A DNA stretch of 64,000 nucleotides from Verrucomicrobiia bacterium (GTDB taxonomy: Bacteria > Verrucomicrobiota > Verrucomicrobiia > Limisphaerales > Fontisphaeraceae). The position numbers were made by a program, and so were the translations under genes. The notes below the pieces were generated by a model. That model searched no databases, was not told the DNA's origin, and saw nothing but the letters and a program-made list of their open reading frames with translations. Of this stretch, positions 55,514 through 64,000 are shown one piece after another (the stretch's first letter is position 1; each line of letters starts with the position of its first letter). The stretch lies in assembly GCA_026414565.1 (NCBI GenBank), contig JAOAIT010000027.1:1-64000 (forward strand), written 5' to 3'.

Positions 55514-56902
55514 TTAAATGATCTCCCGCAACAAACCCGCCGACTTCAGCCCTTCCTCGCCCACCGGCATCACCCGGGCCGGCTTGCCCTGCGGATGGGG
55601 CAGCCGGGCCTGCAAATCAATGCCCAGCAGCTCGTACATCGTCCCAATCAAATCCGCCGGATACACCGGCCGCTCCTTCACCTCCTCGCCCCGCTCGCTG
55701 GAGGCGCCCAGCACCTGGCCCGGCTTGAAGCCGCCGCCGCTGACCAGGGCCGAGAACACCTTGCCGTAATGCCCGCGCCCGCCATTCCACGGGGCTTCCA
55801 CGTCCACCTTCGGCGTCCGCCCAAACTCCCCGCAACACCAGACAATGGTGGATTCCAGCAGGCCGCGATCGTGCAAATCCTGCAGCAGCGTGGCCAGCCC
55901 CTTGTCCAATTCCGGCAGCTTGCGGCGCATGGCCTGGAAATGCTCCTTGTGGGTGTCCCAGCCTTTCGAGTTGATGGTCACATACGGCACACCGCGCTCC
56001 ACCAGCCGCCGGGCCACCAGGCACGACTGGCCAAAGGTGTTGCGCCCGTAGCGATCCCGCAGCTCGTCCTTTTCCTCGGACAAATCGAAGACCTTGCCCG
56101 CGTCGCCCAGGATCAAGTCATAGGCCATTTTCTCCGCCTCGTTGAGGGCCTTAACCTGCGGATCCGCCGGCGCCAGCCGCCGCAGAGTGTCAATTTCCTG
56201 CAACAAATTGCGCCGGTCCTGCTGCCGCTTGTCGGTGATCCCCTGCGCCACCACGCCCTCCACCACAAAGCGCGCCTGCGCCGGATCGCCACCCGTGGCA
56301 AAGGGCTTGTATTTGGACCCCAGAAAACCCGCCTCCGAAAAACGCCCCTGCGGCTCGGTCAGCACGATGTAGGGCGGAATCAAACCGCTGTAGCCCGCCT
56401 CGTAGCCCTTGAACAGCGCCGTGACCGCCCCCATGCTGGGGTACACGTCCGTGCCGCCGGGGCTGCGGCCGGTCTGCACCCAGTACGCGGCGGTTTCGTG
56501 GCCGTTGTTGCCGTGCGTCATGCTGCGGATGAGGGTGTATTTGTCCGCCTGCTTCGCCAGCAACGGCAGCAGCTCGCAAATGCGAATGCCGCTGACATTC
56601 GTTTCGATCGGCGACACCAGCGGACCGGCATACGCCGCGCCCGCCTCCGGCTTGGGATCGAAAGTGTCGAGATGACACGGCCCGCCCCACAACCAGATCT
56701 GGATGACGGATTTGGCTTTGGGTTTTTTGGCCGGATCGGGCGTGGCCGCCAGCGGACCAAAGCTCAGAAAATCCCCCAGCAGAAAGCTGGCGGCCCCCAT
56801 CAACCCCACCCGCATCATCGAGCGGCGGGTCAAACGCGGCCCCTGGCCGGCCACCAGCGCGGCATATTCCGGACACCCCAGCGGATCAGCGATGTTCTTC
56901 AT
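55514..56902 (-). CDS. DUF1501 family protein, Tat-exported (sulfatase-like fold)
   Basis: 462 residues. The leader TRRSMMRVGLMGAASFLLGD is a twin-arginine signal. Family features: IWLWGGPCHLDTFDPKP, RSMTHGNNGHETAAYWVQTG, TINSKGWDTHKEHF and WCCGEFGRTPKVD, all typical of DUF1501. In PVC bacteria these proteins are often paired with cytochrome/DUF1549-DUF1553 proteins, thought to act on polysaccharide or sulfated substrates. Biochemical role is not established. Confidence 0.9.
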   Translation of the reverse strand: MKNIADPLGCPEYAALVAGQGPRLTRRSMMRVGLMGAASFLLGDFLSFGPLAATPDPAKKPKAKSVIQIWLWGGPCHLDTFDPKPEAGAAYAGPLVSPIETNVSGIRICELLPLLAKQADKYTLIRSMTHGNNGHETAAYWVQTGRSPGGTDVYPSMGAVTALFKGYEAGYSGLIPPYIVLTEPQGRFSEAGFLGSKYKPFATGGDPAQARFVVEGVVAQGITDKRQQDRRNLLQEIDTLRRLAPADPQVKALNEAEKMAYDLILGDAGKVFDLSEEKDELRDRYGRNTFGQSCLVARRLVERGVPYVTINSKGWDTHKEHFQAMRRKLPELDKGLATLLQDLHDRGLLESTIVWCCGEFGRTPKVDVEAPWNGGRGHYGKVFSALVSGGGFKPGQVLGASSERGEEVKERPVYPADLIGTMYELLGIDLQARLPHPQGKPARVMPVGEEGLKSAGLLREII

Positions 56903-57087
56903 ATCTCAATCTCGGGCGCCTGCACCCGGCCCAACCCGCAGGCCCCCGGCGGTCTCCCGCCAAAGGAAACCGCTGGCTGCCTACTATTGGACGCCTGGAG
57001 ATGCTTAAACATTACATGAAAGCGCCGCCCAAGGCAAACCCCCTCGCCGGCCGATGGGGTTTGCCGGCGCCTTCGCCGCCGCCCGCT

Positions 57088-58152
57088 TCACGGCTCCCGG
57101 GGCTGGATCAATTCCCAGCTCAAGGGCGTGCCGCGGGGAATGTCGCAGGCCGCGCGGCGGCCCAGGATTTCCTCATAGTGCCGCGGATGCAACCCGTTTG
57201 CCGGGCGGAGGGAGCGAACGTTTTGGGGCGTGAACACCTCGCCCGCCCGCATGGCCTCCACCACAAAGAGGGAGCGCCGGAACTGGCGGCTCTTGCTTTC
57301 CTGGGGGCTGAGCTCGTAGTTGATGCGGCCCAGGGCCCGCTCGGTTTCGCGAATGGCCTTGACCATCGCCTGGAACTCCGCCGGTTCAAGCGAGAAGGCG
57401 GAGTCCGGGCCGGGCAGGGAGCGGGAAAGGATGAAATGTTTTTCAATGATGCAGGCGCCCAGGGCGACGGCGGCCACGGGCGCGGCCAGGCCCAGGGTGT
57501 GATCCGAGAGACCCACCGGCACCTGGAAACGGGCGGCCAGATCGGGCAGGGTGCGCAGGTGCATTTCCTCCGGCGGGGCCGGGTAGGCGCTGGTGCATTT
57601 GAGCAGGGCCAGCTCGCGGGCGCCGGCCTGGCGCAGCGTGGTGACCGCCTCGGTGATCTCCTCCAAAGTGGCCATGCCGGTGGACGCAATCACCGGCTTG
57701 CCGGTGGCGGCCACCTTGCGCAGCAGCGGCAGGTCCACCAGCTCGAAGGAGGCAATCTTGTAGGCGGGGACCTCCAGTTGCTGGAGATAATCCACGGCGG
57801 AAAAATCAAAGGGAGTCGAGAAAAAGTGCAGCCCCAGCTCCGCGGCGAGGGCCTGCAGGCGGGGTGTCCATTCCCACGGCATGGCGGCCTGCTGGTACAG
57901 CTCGTGCAGGGTGCGGCCGTCCCAGAGGGTGCCGCCCTGGATGCGAAACCAGGGCTGGTCGGAGGCCAGCGTCAGGGTGTCGGCGGTGTAGGTCTGGACC
58001 TTCACCGCATCCGCCCCGGCCTCCTTCATGGCGCGAAGGGTCTGGGCGGCCTGTTCAAAACTCCCGCCGTGATTGGCGGAAAGCTCGGCCACAACATAGA
58101 CCGGGTGCCCCGGCCCGATGGGGCGTCCGGCAATATGCACTTCCTGGCTCAT
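57088..58152 (-). CDS. pseI: Pseudaminic acid synthase
   Basis: 354 residues from the ATG at 58152, which overlaps the upstream stop (ATGA); a start at 58167 adds five residues. It condenses the 6-deoxy-altropyranose sugar with phosphoenolpyruvate to give pseudaminic acid. The NeuB-type TIM barrel has YVVAELSANHGGSFEQA, AVKVQTYTADTLTL, STGMATLEEI and a C-terminal SAF domain (RRSLFVVEAMRAGEVFTPQN ... RGTPLSW). Assigned to PseI rather than sialic or legionaminic acid synthase by its neighbours and the AELSANHGG motif. Confidence 0.9.
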   Translation of the reverse strand: MSQEVHIAGRPIGPGHPVYVVAELSANHGGSFEQAAQTLRAMKEAGADAVKVQTYTADTLTLASDQPWFRIQGGTLWDGRTLHELYQQAAMPWEWTPRLQALAAELGLHFFSTPFDFSAVDYLQQLEVPAYKIASFELVDLPLLRKVAATGKPVIASTGMATLEEITEAVTTLRQAGARELALLKCTSAYPAPPEEMHLRTLPDLAARFQVPVGLSDHTLGLAAPVAAVALGACIIEKHFILSRSLPGPDSAFSLEPAEFQAMVKAIRETERALGRINYELSPQESKSRQFRRSLFVVEAMRAGEVFTPQNVRSLRPANGLHPRHYEEILGRRAACDIPRGTPLSWELIQPREP

Positions 58153-59654
58153 AGGGGGCGTTTCCATTCATAAACCAGCGCGGGCTGGCCGTGCACGTCT
58201 TTTTCCGCCCAGGGGAGGAAATCGGCTTTCTCAAAGGCCCGCCGCGAGGCCGCATTGTCCGGCTTGATCCAGGCCTCCACGCGGGCCACCTCCGGATGCT
58301 GGCGGCAGAGTTTCCGGCAGGCCGCCCAGATGAGCAGCGGGCCCCAGCCCTGCCCGCGGGTCTCCGCCGCCAGACTGATGGACAGCGTGGCCGTCGCGCC
58401 CGCCAGCGCAAAGCGGGCCTGCCCGATCGGCCGCCCGGGGGCCGCCTCCGCCATCCAAAGCACATGGTGCGGATCGGCCAGGCGGGCTTGCAGCCAGGCC
58501 AGATGGTGTTCCCACGACACCTTTTCGCTGGAAAAGGAGACCGCCCGCACCGCCGGTTCGTTGAACCATTCAAACAACAGGCGCGCGTCATTGAGCGTGG
58601 CCGGGCGCAGCAGAACGTCCTCCTCGCGCAGGTGCAGGCAGACGCGCCCGGCGCCGCGGCCATCCACCAATTGGCGCCCCGCGGCGGACATGGCGCCGCG
58701 GCGGGGGGCGTCGGCGGCGAGGGCCTCGAGGGCCTGGGCGATGGCCTCAGGAGTGGCCTCCGCATGCCAGCCCAGATTCAGCGCCGCGCCGGCGGCGGCA
58801 AGGGCCTCGCAATTCCGTCGCTGGTTGTCGGCCAGGCAGAGCAGCAGGGCGGGCAGGCCCATGACAGCCAGCTCCCAGACGGTGGTGCCGCCGGCGGCAA
58901 GGGCCAGATCCGCCTCCGCCATGAGCCGGGGCATGTCGTCGGCCTGGCGCACGAGTTGATGCGGCAGCCCCTCCACGGCCCGGGCCAGGGCCTCGGCATG
59001 GGGATTGGCCGCCCCGGCCAGGATCAGGGCCGTGGGCGCGCGCTCCCCCAGCCGCCGCAGGGCCTCAATGACCCGGGCGGTGACATTGGCGGGATCGCTG
59101 CCGCCCAGCGTCACGAGCAACCGGCCGGCGCGCGGGGGAATGGGGCGTGCCCAGGTGTGCCAGCCGGCAAACTCCCGGCGCAACAGCGCAAACCGCGGCC
59201 CCAGCAGCAGCTCGGTGGAGGGCGCCAGGTGGGGATACCACGCGGCCGCCGCGCCCAGGTTCTGATTGAGCAACAAGTCCGGAGCAAAACTCTCCGGGGT
59301 GCCAAAGTCATCCACCCACAGCACCCGCAGGCCGGCCGCCTGCAGCATGGGGCAAAGCGCGGGCGGCAGATGATAGCCATCCACCACCACCCAATGGGCA
59401 TCCTGCCGGGCGGCGGTCTGGGCGGTGAGGCGAATGTCCTCCCCTTCCTGGGCGGCGGCGGGCAGCTCCAGCACGGCCACGCCCTGCGCTTCGGCGCGGC
59501 GGACCAGGGCGGGAGGCAGCGCGCGGCTGAGCAGCAGCGCGCGGCCGCCGCCGGCCTGCCAGGCCTCGGCCAGGGCCAGGCAGCGCATCACGTGGCCGGT
59601 GCCCATGGCCGGAGAAGCATCCGCACGCAACAGCAATGACCGGGGTTTGAGCAT
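58149..59654 (-). CDS. PseG-PseH fusion: UDP-sugar hydrolase plus GNAT acetyltransferase
   Basis: 501 residues. The N-terminal 340 residues are PseG-like: LLLRADASPAMGTGHVMRCL, VVVDGYHLPP, LWVDDFG and the GGSDPANVT loop with AAGGTTVWEL, which hydrolyses the UDP-linked altropyranose intermediate. The C-terminal 160 residues are a GNAT domain (TLNDARLLFEWFNEPAVRAV, LISLAAETRGQGWGPLLIWA pattern), the N-acetylation step usually done by a separate PseH. Sits between the pseC gene (98 nt upstream) and pseI (4-nt overlap). The fusion order PseG-PseH matches the pathway in reverse order of chemistry. Confidence 0.88.
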   Translation of the reverse strand: MLKPRSLLLRADASPAMGTGHVMRCLALAEAWQAGGGRALLLSRALPPALVRRAEAQGVAVLELPAAAQEGEDIRLTAQTAARQDAHWVVVDGYHLPPALCPMLQAAGLRVLWVDDFGTPESFAPDLLLNQNLGAAAAWYPHLAPSTELLLGPRFALLRREFAGWHTWARPIPPRAGRLLVTLGGSDPANVTARVIEALRRLGERAPTALILAGAANPHAEALARAVEGLPHQLVRQADDMPRLMAEADLALAAGGTTVWELAVMGLPALLLCLADNQRRNCEALAAAGAALNLGWHAEATPEAIAQALEALAADAPRRGAMSAAGRQLVDGRGAGRVCLHLREEDVLLRPATLNDARLLFEWFNEPAVRAVSFSSEKVSWEHHLAWLQARLADPHHVLWMAEAAPGRPIGQARFALAGATATLSISLAAETRGQGWGPLLIWAACRKLCRQHPEVARVEAWIKPDNAASRRAFEKADFLPWAEKDVHGQPALVYEWKRPL

Positions 59655-59752
59655 CCGGGTTTTTCCGCAGGTTAACCGTGGGTTGACCGTTTCAAATGGG
59701 CAGTGGCTTCAGGTTCAGTGCGCGCGGTGTTGCAGGGGCACACCTCACAGCC

Positions 59753-60928
59753 TCAGGATTGCAGGGCCCGTTTGAGGGCCTCCACCACGCGATCTTGTTG
59801 GGCCTCGGTCATGCCATAGTACAGCGGCAGCGTCATGGCTTCCTGGTAATACTCGAGGGCCTGGGGGCAGGGGATGGCATTCAAACTTTTGTAATAAGGT
59901 TGCAGGAAGACCGGAATGTAATGCAACTGCACCCCGATGCCCTGGCGGCGCATCTGGCGGAAAACCTCCGCGTGCGGTTTTTTAATCTCCTTGAGGTTCA
60001 GGCGGATGATGTACAGATGCCACGAGCTTTCCGCCTCGGGCGCCCGGGCCAGGGGCGTGACGGGCAGACCGCGGAGCAGTTGCTCATAGCGATCAGCCAG
60101 CTCGCGGCGGCGGCGCACAAAGGTGTCCAGCTTGTCCATCTGGCTCGCGCCCAGGGCGGCCTGCAGGTCGGTCATGCGATAGTTGTAACCCAGCTCAATC
60201 TGCTCGTAGTACCACGGCCCCGGCACGGGATTTTGCAGATGGCGGGGATCGCGCGTGATGCCGTGGCTGCGCAGGCGCAGGAGCTGCTCGTACAAATCCT
60301 CCCGGTTGGTGGTGATGACCCCGCCCTCGCCGGTGGTGATGATTTTGACGGGGTGAAAGCTGAACACGGCGAGATCCGAATACTGGCAGCCGCCCACCGG
60401 CCGCCCCTGATAACGCCCGCCCAGGGCATGGGCGGCATCCTCCATCACGGCCACATTATAATACCGGGCCAGCGCGTGAATGGCCTGCATGTTGCAGGAT
60501 TGACCGGCCAGATGCACCGGCACGATGACCCGCACCGGCCATTCCCCCAGCCAGGCGTACGTCAGCTTTTGCTCCAGGTCAAACGGGCACAGGTTGGCCG
60601 TGCCGGGCTCAATGTCCACAAACAGCACGTTGGCCCCGCAGTAGCGGGCGCAATTCGCGCTGGCCACAAAGGTGATGGCGCTGGTCAGCACGTAATCCCC
60701 CGGCTTGACCCCCAGCGCCAGCGCGCCCAGATGCAGGGCGGCGGTGGCGCTGGACACCGCCACGGCGTGGCGCGCCCCGCAATACTCGGCCACCTTGCGC
60801 TCGAAGCGTTCAATCGCCGGCCCCTGCGTCAGATAATCGGAGCGCAGGACGGCCTCCACCGCGGCAATGTCGGCTGCATCAATGAACTGATGCCCGTAGG
60901 GAATCTCGATGGGATGCTGTTCGCTCAT
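59753..60928 (-). CDS. pseC: UDP-4-amino-4,6-dideoxy-N-acetyl-beta-L-altrosamine transaminase
   Basis: About 391 residues from the ATG at 60928, chosen because GGAGAG lies about 7 nt upstream; a GTG at 60949 would overlap the pseB stop. DegT/DnrJ/EryC1-type PLP enzyme: PYGHQFIDAADIAAVEAVLR, YLTQGPAIERFE, CGARHAVAVSSATAALHLG and AVFSFHPVKIITTGEGGV with the PLP lysine. It transfers an amino group to the 4-keto sugar made by PseB. Confidence 0.92.
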   Translation of the reverse strand: MSEQHPIEIPYGHQFIDAADIAAVEAVLRSDYLTQGPAIERFERKVAEYCGARHAVAVSSATAALHLGALALGVKPGDYVLTSAITFVASANCARYCGANVLFVDIEPGTANLCPFDLEQKLTYAWLGEWPVRVIVPVHLAGQSCNMQAIHALARYYNVAVMEDAAHALGGRYQGRPVGGCQYSDLAVFSFHPVKIITTGEGGVITTNREDLYEQLLRLRSHGITRDPRHLQNPVPGPWYYEQIELGYNYRMTDLQAALGASQMDKLDTFVRRRRELADRYEQLLRGLPVTPLARAPEAESSWHLYIIRLNLKEIKKPHAEVFRQMRRQGIGVQLHYIPVFLQPYYKSLNAIPCPQALEYYQEAMTLPLYYGMTEAQQDRVVEALKRALQS

Positions 60929-60945
60929 CAGGCCGCTCTCCGGGT

Positions 60946-61926
60946 TCACTCGCCGGCCAGGCGCTGCAGCTCAGGCACGGTGAGCCACTGGGTGTTGGTG
61001 TCGCTGGCGTAGCGGAAGCCGTCCGGCAGTTTCACGCCGTGCTGCCAGTGGCGCGCCTCGAAGCCCGGCACGTACGGCTGCAACACCACATATTTGTCCG
61101 GCAGCTCCACCGCATGGCGGGCCTCGTCCTCGCTCAGCAGCACCTCGTGCAGCTTTTCCCCGGGCCGGATGCCGATGGTCTCCACGGCGCAGCCGGGGGC
61201 GATGGCCTGGGCGAGATCGGTGATGCGCATGCTCGGGATTTTGGGGATGAACACCTCGCCGCCGTGCATTTCCTCGACGCAGCGGATGACAAAGCGCACG
61301 CCCTGCTCGAGCGTGATCCAGAAGCGGGTCATCCGCGCATCCGTGAGGGTGATCCGCCCGGTGGCGCGCTGCTGCCGGAACAGCGGGATCACACTGCCGC
61401 GGCTGCCCACCACGTTGCCGTAGCGCACGCAACTGAAACGCACCGGCGATTCGCCGGCGTAGGCGTTGCCGTGGATGAACAATTTTTCGGCGCACAACTT
61501 GGTGGCGCCGTAGAGATTGACCGGATTGACGGCCTTGTCAGTGCTCAGGGCGAGCACTTTTTTCACCCCCTGATCAATCGCGGCGTCAATGATGTTTTTG
61601 GCCCCCATCACATTGGTGAGGATGGCCTCGAAGGGGTTGTACTCGCAGGCCGGCACCTGCTTGAGCGCCGCCGCGTGCACCACCACATCCACCCCATGAA
61701 AGGCGCGCTCCAGCCGCTCCCGGTCCCGCACGTCGCCCAGGAAAAAGCGCAGGGGCGAATCATCGCCGTGGGGGTAAAGCTGCTGCAGCTCGTGCTGCTT
61801 CAGCTCGTCGCGGCTGAAGATGATCAATTTCTTGGGCCGGTGCTCGCGCAGCAATATCTCCACAAACTTGCGGCCAAAAGAACCCGTGCCCCCGGTGATG
61901 AGAACGACGCTGTCGTGCCAATTCAT
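60946..61926 (-). CDS. pseB: UDP-N-acetylglucosamine 4,6-dehydratase (inverting)
   Basis: 326 residues. Extended SDR fold with VLITGGTGSFGRKFVE and the catalytic region LALSTDKAVNPVNLYGATK, where the Asp-Lys...Tyr set distinguishes PseB from retaining dehydratases. RDELKQHELQQLYP and FFLGDVRDRERLERAF are also conserved. First gene of the pse operon. Confidence 0.94.
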   Translation of the reverse strand: MNWHDSVVLITGGTGSFGRKFVEILLREHRPKKLIIFSRDELKQHELQQLYPHGDDSPLRFFLGDVRDRERLERAFHGVDVVVHAAALKQVPACEYNPFEAILTNVMGAKNIIDAAIDQGVKKVLALSTDKAVNPVNLYGATKLCAEKLFIHGNAYAGESPVRFSCVRYGNVVGSRGSVIPLFRQQRATGRITLTDARMTRFWITLEQGVRFVIRCVEEMHGGEVFIPKIPSMRITDLAQAIAPGCAVETIGIRPGEKLHEVLLSEDEARHAVELPDKYVVLQPYVPGFEARHWQHGVKLPDGFRYASDTNTQWLTVPELQRLAGE

Positions 61927-62109
61927 GTTGCCGGCGGCACTCTAATGTTAACCCGATGATAAAGCAACCCCGGCGGCAGCCCCCGCCCCGGCGGCCTCGG
62001 CCCTCCCATGCGCGGCGCGGGCACAGCCCGCCCGGGCCTGGGTTTTTTGAACTTGTGAAAGGGGGCGGGCGGGGCGTGGCCGCTTTAGTAAGCCTGGCGG
62101 GGTAGTCCT
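61927..62109. other. Intergenic region upstream of the pse operon
   Basis: On the minus strand TTGCTT, 17 nt and TAGAGT form a weak promoter candidate about 20 nt before pseB. A GC-rich inverted segment followed by TTTTTT (62042-62047) may act as a terminator on the plus strand. No gene seen. Confidence 0.3.
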
Positions 62110-62229
62110 ATGGCGGCAATTACAGTCTTTGGCCCAGCCCGTACGCCGGGCAGTGATTCAGCTATTACAGAGCAAGTATTAAGCAGCCCCGGAATTGCTG
62201 AATTGAAAAACTGGCTTGCGGCTCAATGA
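62110..62229 (+). CDS. Doubtful 39-residue ORF
   Basis: ATG at 62110 preceded by GGCGGGG about 7 nt upstream; the frame reads MAAITVFGPARTPGSDSAIT and ends TGA 62227-62229. A lower-GC, tidy small frame in the gap before the defence-like operon. Family unknown; may be chance. Confidence 0.2.
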   Translation: MAAITVFGPARTPGSDSAITEQVLSSPGIAELKNWLAAQ

Positions 62230-62631
62230 CGGGGCTATGTATGATTTTGTCATTGCCGGACGGTTTTACGAGCGCCAATTTTTTACAAAAACTGAGGATG
62301 GGGCGAATTGTTACCCCGGCCTCCTTTGTAGCCCGCTGCGCGATGAAGGCCAGCGGAGGGCTGGTTTTCCGCCGCACAGCCCGGTGCTTCCAGCGGGGGC
62401 TGGCTGTCTGGTGGGGCTGGTGGGCCGGCCGCCTCGGCCCCTTTATTAGCGTAACCTCCTTGTGGCTCGCCGAAAGCTGCGGCGCAAACGTCAGGGGGCT
62501 GGCGCTCCGGCGGCAAGCTCCGCCTTGGCTGTGCCCCCCCGTTCAGTGCGAGGCACCGGAAATCACGGCATGCTCAACCCGATATTTTTCACCGGGTACG
62601 TCACGGTATTTAACAGGAGACAAATCCCTTT
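62230..62631. other. 400-bp intergenic region before the BREX-like operon
   Basis: No convincing gene; a 152-codon frame across it overlaps the next gene and has no family signature. A hairpin GGGCCG (62422-62427)/CGGCCC (62435-62440) followed by CTTTATT is a weak terminator candidate. AGGAGA at 62616-62621 is the ribosome-binding site of the next gene. Composition becomes less GC-rich here. Confidence 0.45.
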
Positions 62632-63477
62632 ATGAATCAGGCTCAACTACCTATCACATCGCAGCCCGCGGATTGGCTCGCTGAAACCAGAAGCCAGGCG
62701 CGGGAACGAGCCGCACGAGCTAAAACCGAGGCCGAAGCGGCTGCCCGTGCCCAGGCCATTTGGGAAAAGCTCGCCAGCAACGTCGAAAAGAAATGGTGGT
62801 TCCACATCCGGGCCATCCTCGAGCAGGAAGCGGCGTTCTTCCATCAGTTGCGCGAGACCGCCAACAATGTGGCACCCCATCTGGAAGGGCTTTATGAGGA
62901 GGCGAAAAAACAAACTGAGGAATTGCTACTCCAATTGCCACGGGACATGGAACGAATGGCGGCAAACCACCAACTGCCCTTGGACCGATCCCAAAGTCGC
63001 CATCCGCGTTATAAGTTTCGAGATGGCTTCATCACGGTCGAGATTGACGAGCTGAAGCGCTTGGCCCGCATCAAGGACTACGAGGAGCGATTGGCTGAAT
63101 TGCCGCCCGACACCGAGGCCATCGCCGAAGTTTTGAAGCGGGAGGACCACCGGCTTTTTGGGCGGCGTTTTGATGGGGCGGAATTTCTGGCGTGCTTGCG
63201 GAAACATTACCTTGCCATTCTGAAGAAGAACAAACAGGCGGATGGTGATCCCGTCCCGCTTCGGCATATCGCCCGCCGTATGGCGGACAAAAAGCGGCAT
63301 TTTAGGCGGGACGAGTTTCTGATTGATCTTTCACGCCTCGTGGTGGAAGGCCCAGCGGAGGTTGATGGCATGAGGTTCGATTTGCAGCAGACTAAGGATA
63401 CCGAACAGGGGATGTTGCTCTACGGTCCAGCCGGGCGCGGGATGGTCAACTTGCTGATATTTAGAAAGGAAAAGTGA
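62632..63477 (+). CDS. Hypothetical protein, first gene of a BREX/DUF2791-like operon
   Basis: 281 residues with a good ribosome-binding site (AGGAGA, 10 nt upstream). The N-terminal 110 residues are highly charged and helical, probably coiled coil (ARERAARAKTEAEAAARAQA, LYEEAKKQTEELLLQ). The C-terminal part is mixed alpha/beta with RDEFLIDLSRLVVEGPAEVD and ending in LLIFRKEK. No known domain recognised. It lies 4 nt before the P-loop ATPase gene, so the two are surely co-transcribed; a scaffold or adaptor in a defence complex is a guess from position. Confidence 0.75.
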   Translation: MNQAQLPITSQPADWLAETRSQARERAARAKTEAEAAARAQAIWEKLASNVEKKWWFHIRAILEQEAAFFHQLRETANNVAPHLEGLYEEAKKQTEELLLQLPRDMERMAANHQLPLDRSQSRHPRYKFRDGFITVEIDELKRLARIKDYEERLAELPPDTEAIAEVLKREDHRLFGRRFDGAEFLACLRKHYLAILKKNKQADGDPVPLRHIARRMADKKRHFRRDEFLIDLSRLVVEGPAEVDGMRFDLQQTKDTEQGMLLYGPAGRGMVNLLIFRKEK

Positions 63478-63481
63478 TGCC

Positions 63482-64000
63482 ATGACAACGAACAAACTCG
63501 CCGTTCCAGTGATTGAGGCCCTGAGAAAAGGTCTTCCTCCTCAGCGAGGCACGCATTTGTATGCTGTGGGCCACGAAAAATTGATGGAGGGCATCAAGCG
63601 GTTCCACCTGACCGGGATCGAGGACAAGGGGATTATCCGGTTCATCAGCGGCTCGTGGGGTGCCGGTAAAACGCATTTCTTCCGGCTCATGCGTGAACTC
63701 TCCTTCGACCAGGGCTGCCTTGTCTCCAACGTCGAGCTGAACGTGAACGAAGCGCCGCTGAACCGCTTCGAGAGAGTCTTCTATGGAATTCTTAGAAACA
63801 TCATCACCCCGACGTTCTTCCGCGAATACGGCCAGCCACAAGCCGCGCCCTTTGGCATCGTGTTGCAGGAAGCCTTGACGTTCTTGGCGACCGGACAGCA
63901 CGCGCTGACGGAAACAGCGACCCATGAGAACTATACCAAGGCGGCGGAAAAACTGATGGCGTGTGAGGCGCTCGATATTGATTTCCGCAAGATCGTGAAA
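63482..64000 (+). CDS. P-loop ATPase, BREX BrxC/BrxD (DUF2791)-like, cut by window end
   Basis: The visible 173 residues begin MTTNKLAVPVIEALRKGLPP, carry a conserved HEKLMEGIKRFHL segment and the Walker A GSWGAGKT (57-64) in IIRFISGSWGAGKTHFFRLM. This order (short N-terminal helix region, then FISG.WGAGKTHF) is that of DUF2791 ATPases found in BREX and related phage-defence islands. Walker B and the C-terminal part lie beyond the window. Base composition is lower-GC than the pse genes. The whole operon should be read in the neighbouring sequence to confirm a BREX-type or other helicase-ATPase defence locus. Confidence 0.7.
   Translation, partial: MTTNKLAVPVIEALRKGLPPQRGTHLYAVGHEKLMEGIKRFHLTGIEDKGIIRFISGSWGAGKTHFFRLMRELSFDQGCLVSNVELNVNEAPLNRFERVFYGILRNIITPTFFREYGQPQAAPFGIVLQEALTFLATGQHALTETATHENYTKAAEKLMACEALDIDFRKIVK

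Noticed and set aside
62226-62684. 152-codon frame before the BREX-like operon
   Set aside because: It overlaps the start of a better-supported gene with a good ribosome-binding site and has unusual composition; regarded as chance.

Overview
The window is GC-rich bacterial chromosome with two lower-GC accessory patches. Its gene content points to the PVC group, most likely a Verrucomicrobiota bacterium of the Limisphaerales/Pedosphaera type: a DUF1501 protein paired with a pre-peptidase-domain protein, Tat-exported Gfo/Idh/MocA and sugar-isomerase proteins, a giant CotH/lamin-tail secreted protein, a GH29 fucosidase, an ebo-type pair and long secreted repeat proteins. The phylum call is inferred from these family associations; there is no rRNA in the window.

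Layout. 1-2.5 kb: cysteine desulfurase, a DnaA-box cluster next to an AT-rich stretch (possible replication origin or DnaA-controlled promoter) and dnaN. 2.6-6.8 kb: two secreted proteins flanking a tRNA-Cys(GCA). 6.8-13.3 kb: an accessory island. It begins with a broken TetR gene fused to the tail of an ABC-transporter permease. It carries an AIPR-family abortive-infection protein (minus strand) and, divergently, a 1007-residue reverse transcriptase-nitrilase protein resembling type 1 defence-associated reverse transcriptases (DRT1/UG1 class). The boundaries are marked by duplicated host sequence: a 119-bp direct repeat made of the upstream region and first codons of the fucosidase gene, and a 32-bp copy of the permease tail. 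13.4-24.2 kb: fucosidase, PQQ-propeller protein, an M16 peptidase pair, a small secreted protein and lipoprotein, a Dus-family protein, and an EboE/TatD pair. 24.3-30.7 kb: one 2152-residue secreted multidomain protein. 31-46 kb: zinc-ribbon membrane protein, ribulose-phosphate epimerase, Tat sugar isomerase, HEAT-repeat protein, Tat oxidoreductase, CHASE/PAS histidine kinase and an alpha-2-macroglobulin. 45.5-47.8 kb: lipoate ligase family protein, endonuclease III and family-4 uracil-DNA glycosylase, closely spaced. 47.9-53.4 kb: a tightly overlapped MoxR - DUF58 - small TM protein - VWA - VWA/TPR (Bat-type) operon. 53.5-56.9 kb: pre-peptidase-domain protein plus DUF1501 pair. 57-62 kb: pseudaminic acid pathway operon pseB-pseC-(pseG-pseH fusion)-pseI, without pseF in view. 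62.6-64 kb: start of another lower-GC operon, a 281-residue unknown followed by a P-loop ATPase resembling the BREX BrxC/BrxD (DUF2791) family, cut by the window end; probably a second defence locus.

The most interesting part is the 6.8-13.3 kb island. The RT-nitrilase reading frame begins 5 nt after the stop of a chimeric ORF started by the captured fucosidase 5' end, so the defence gene may use a duplicated housekeeping promoter and ribosome-binding region.
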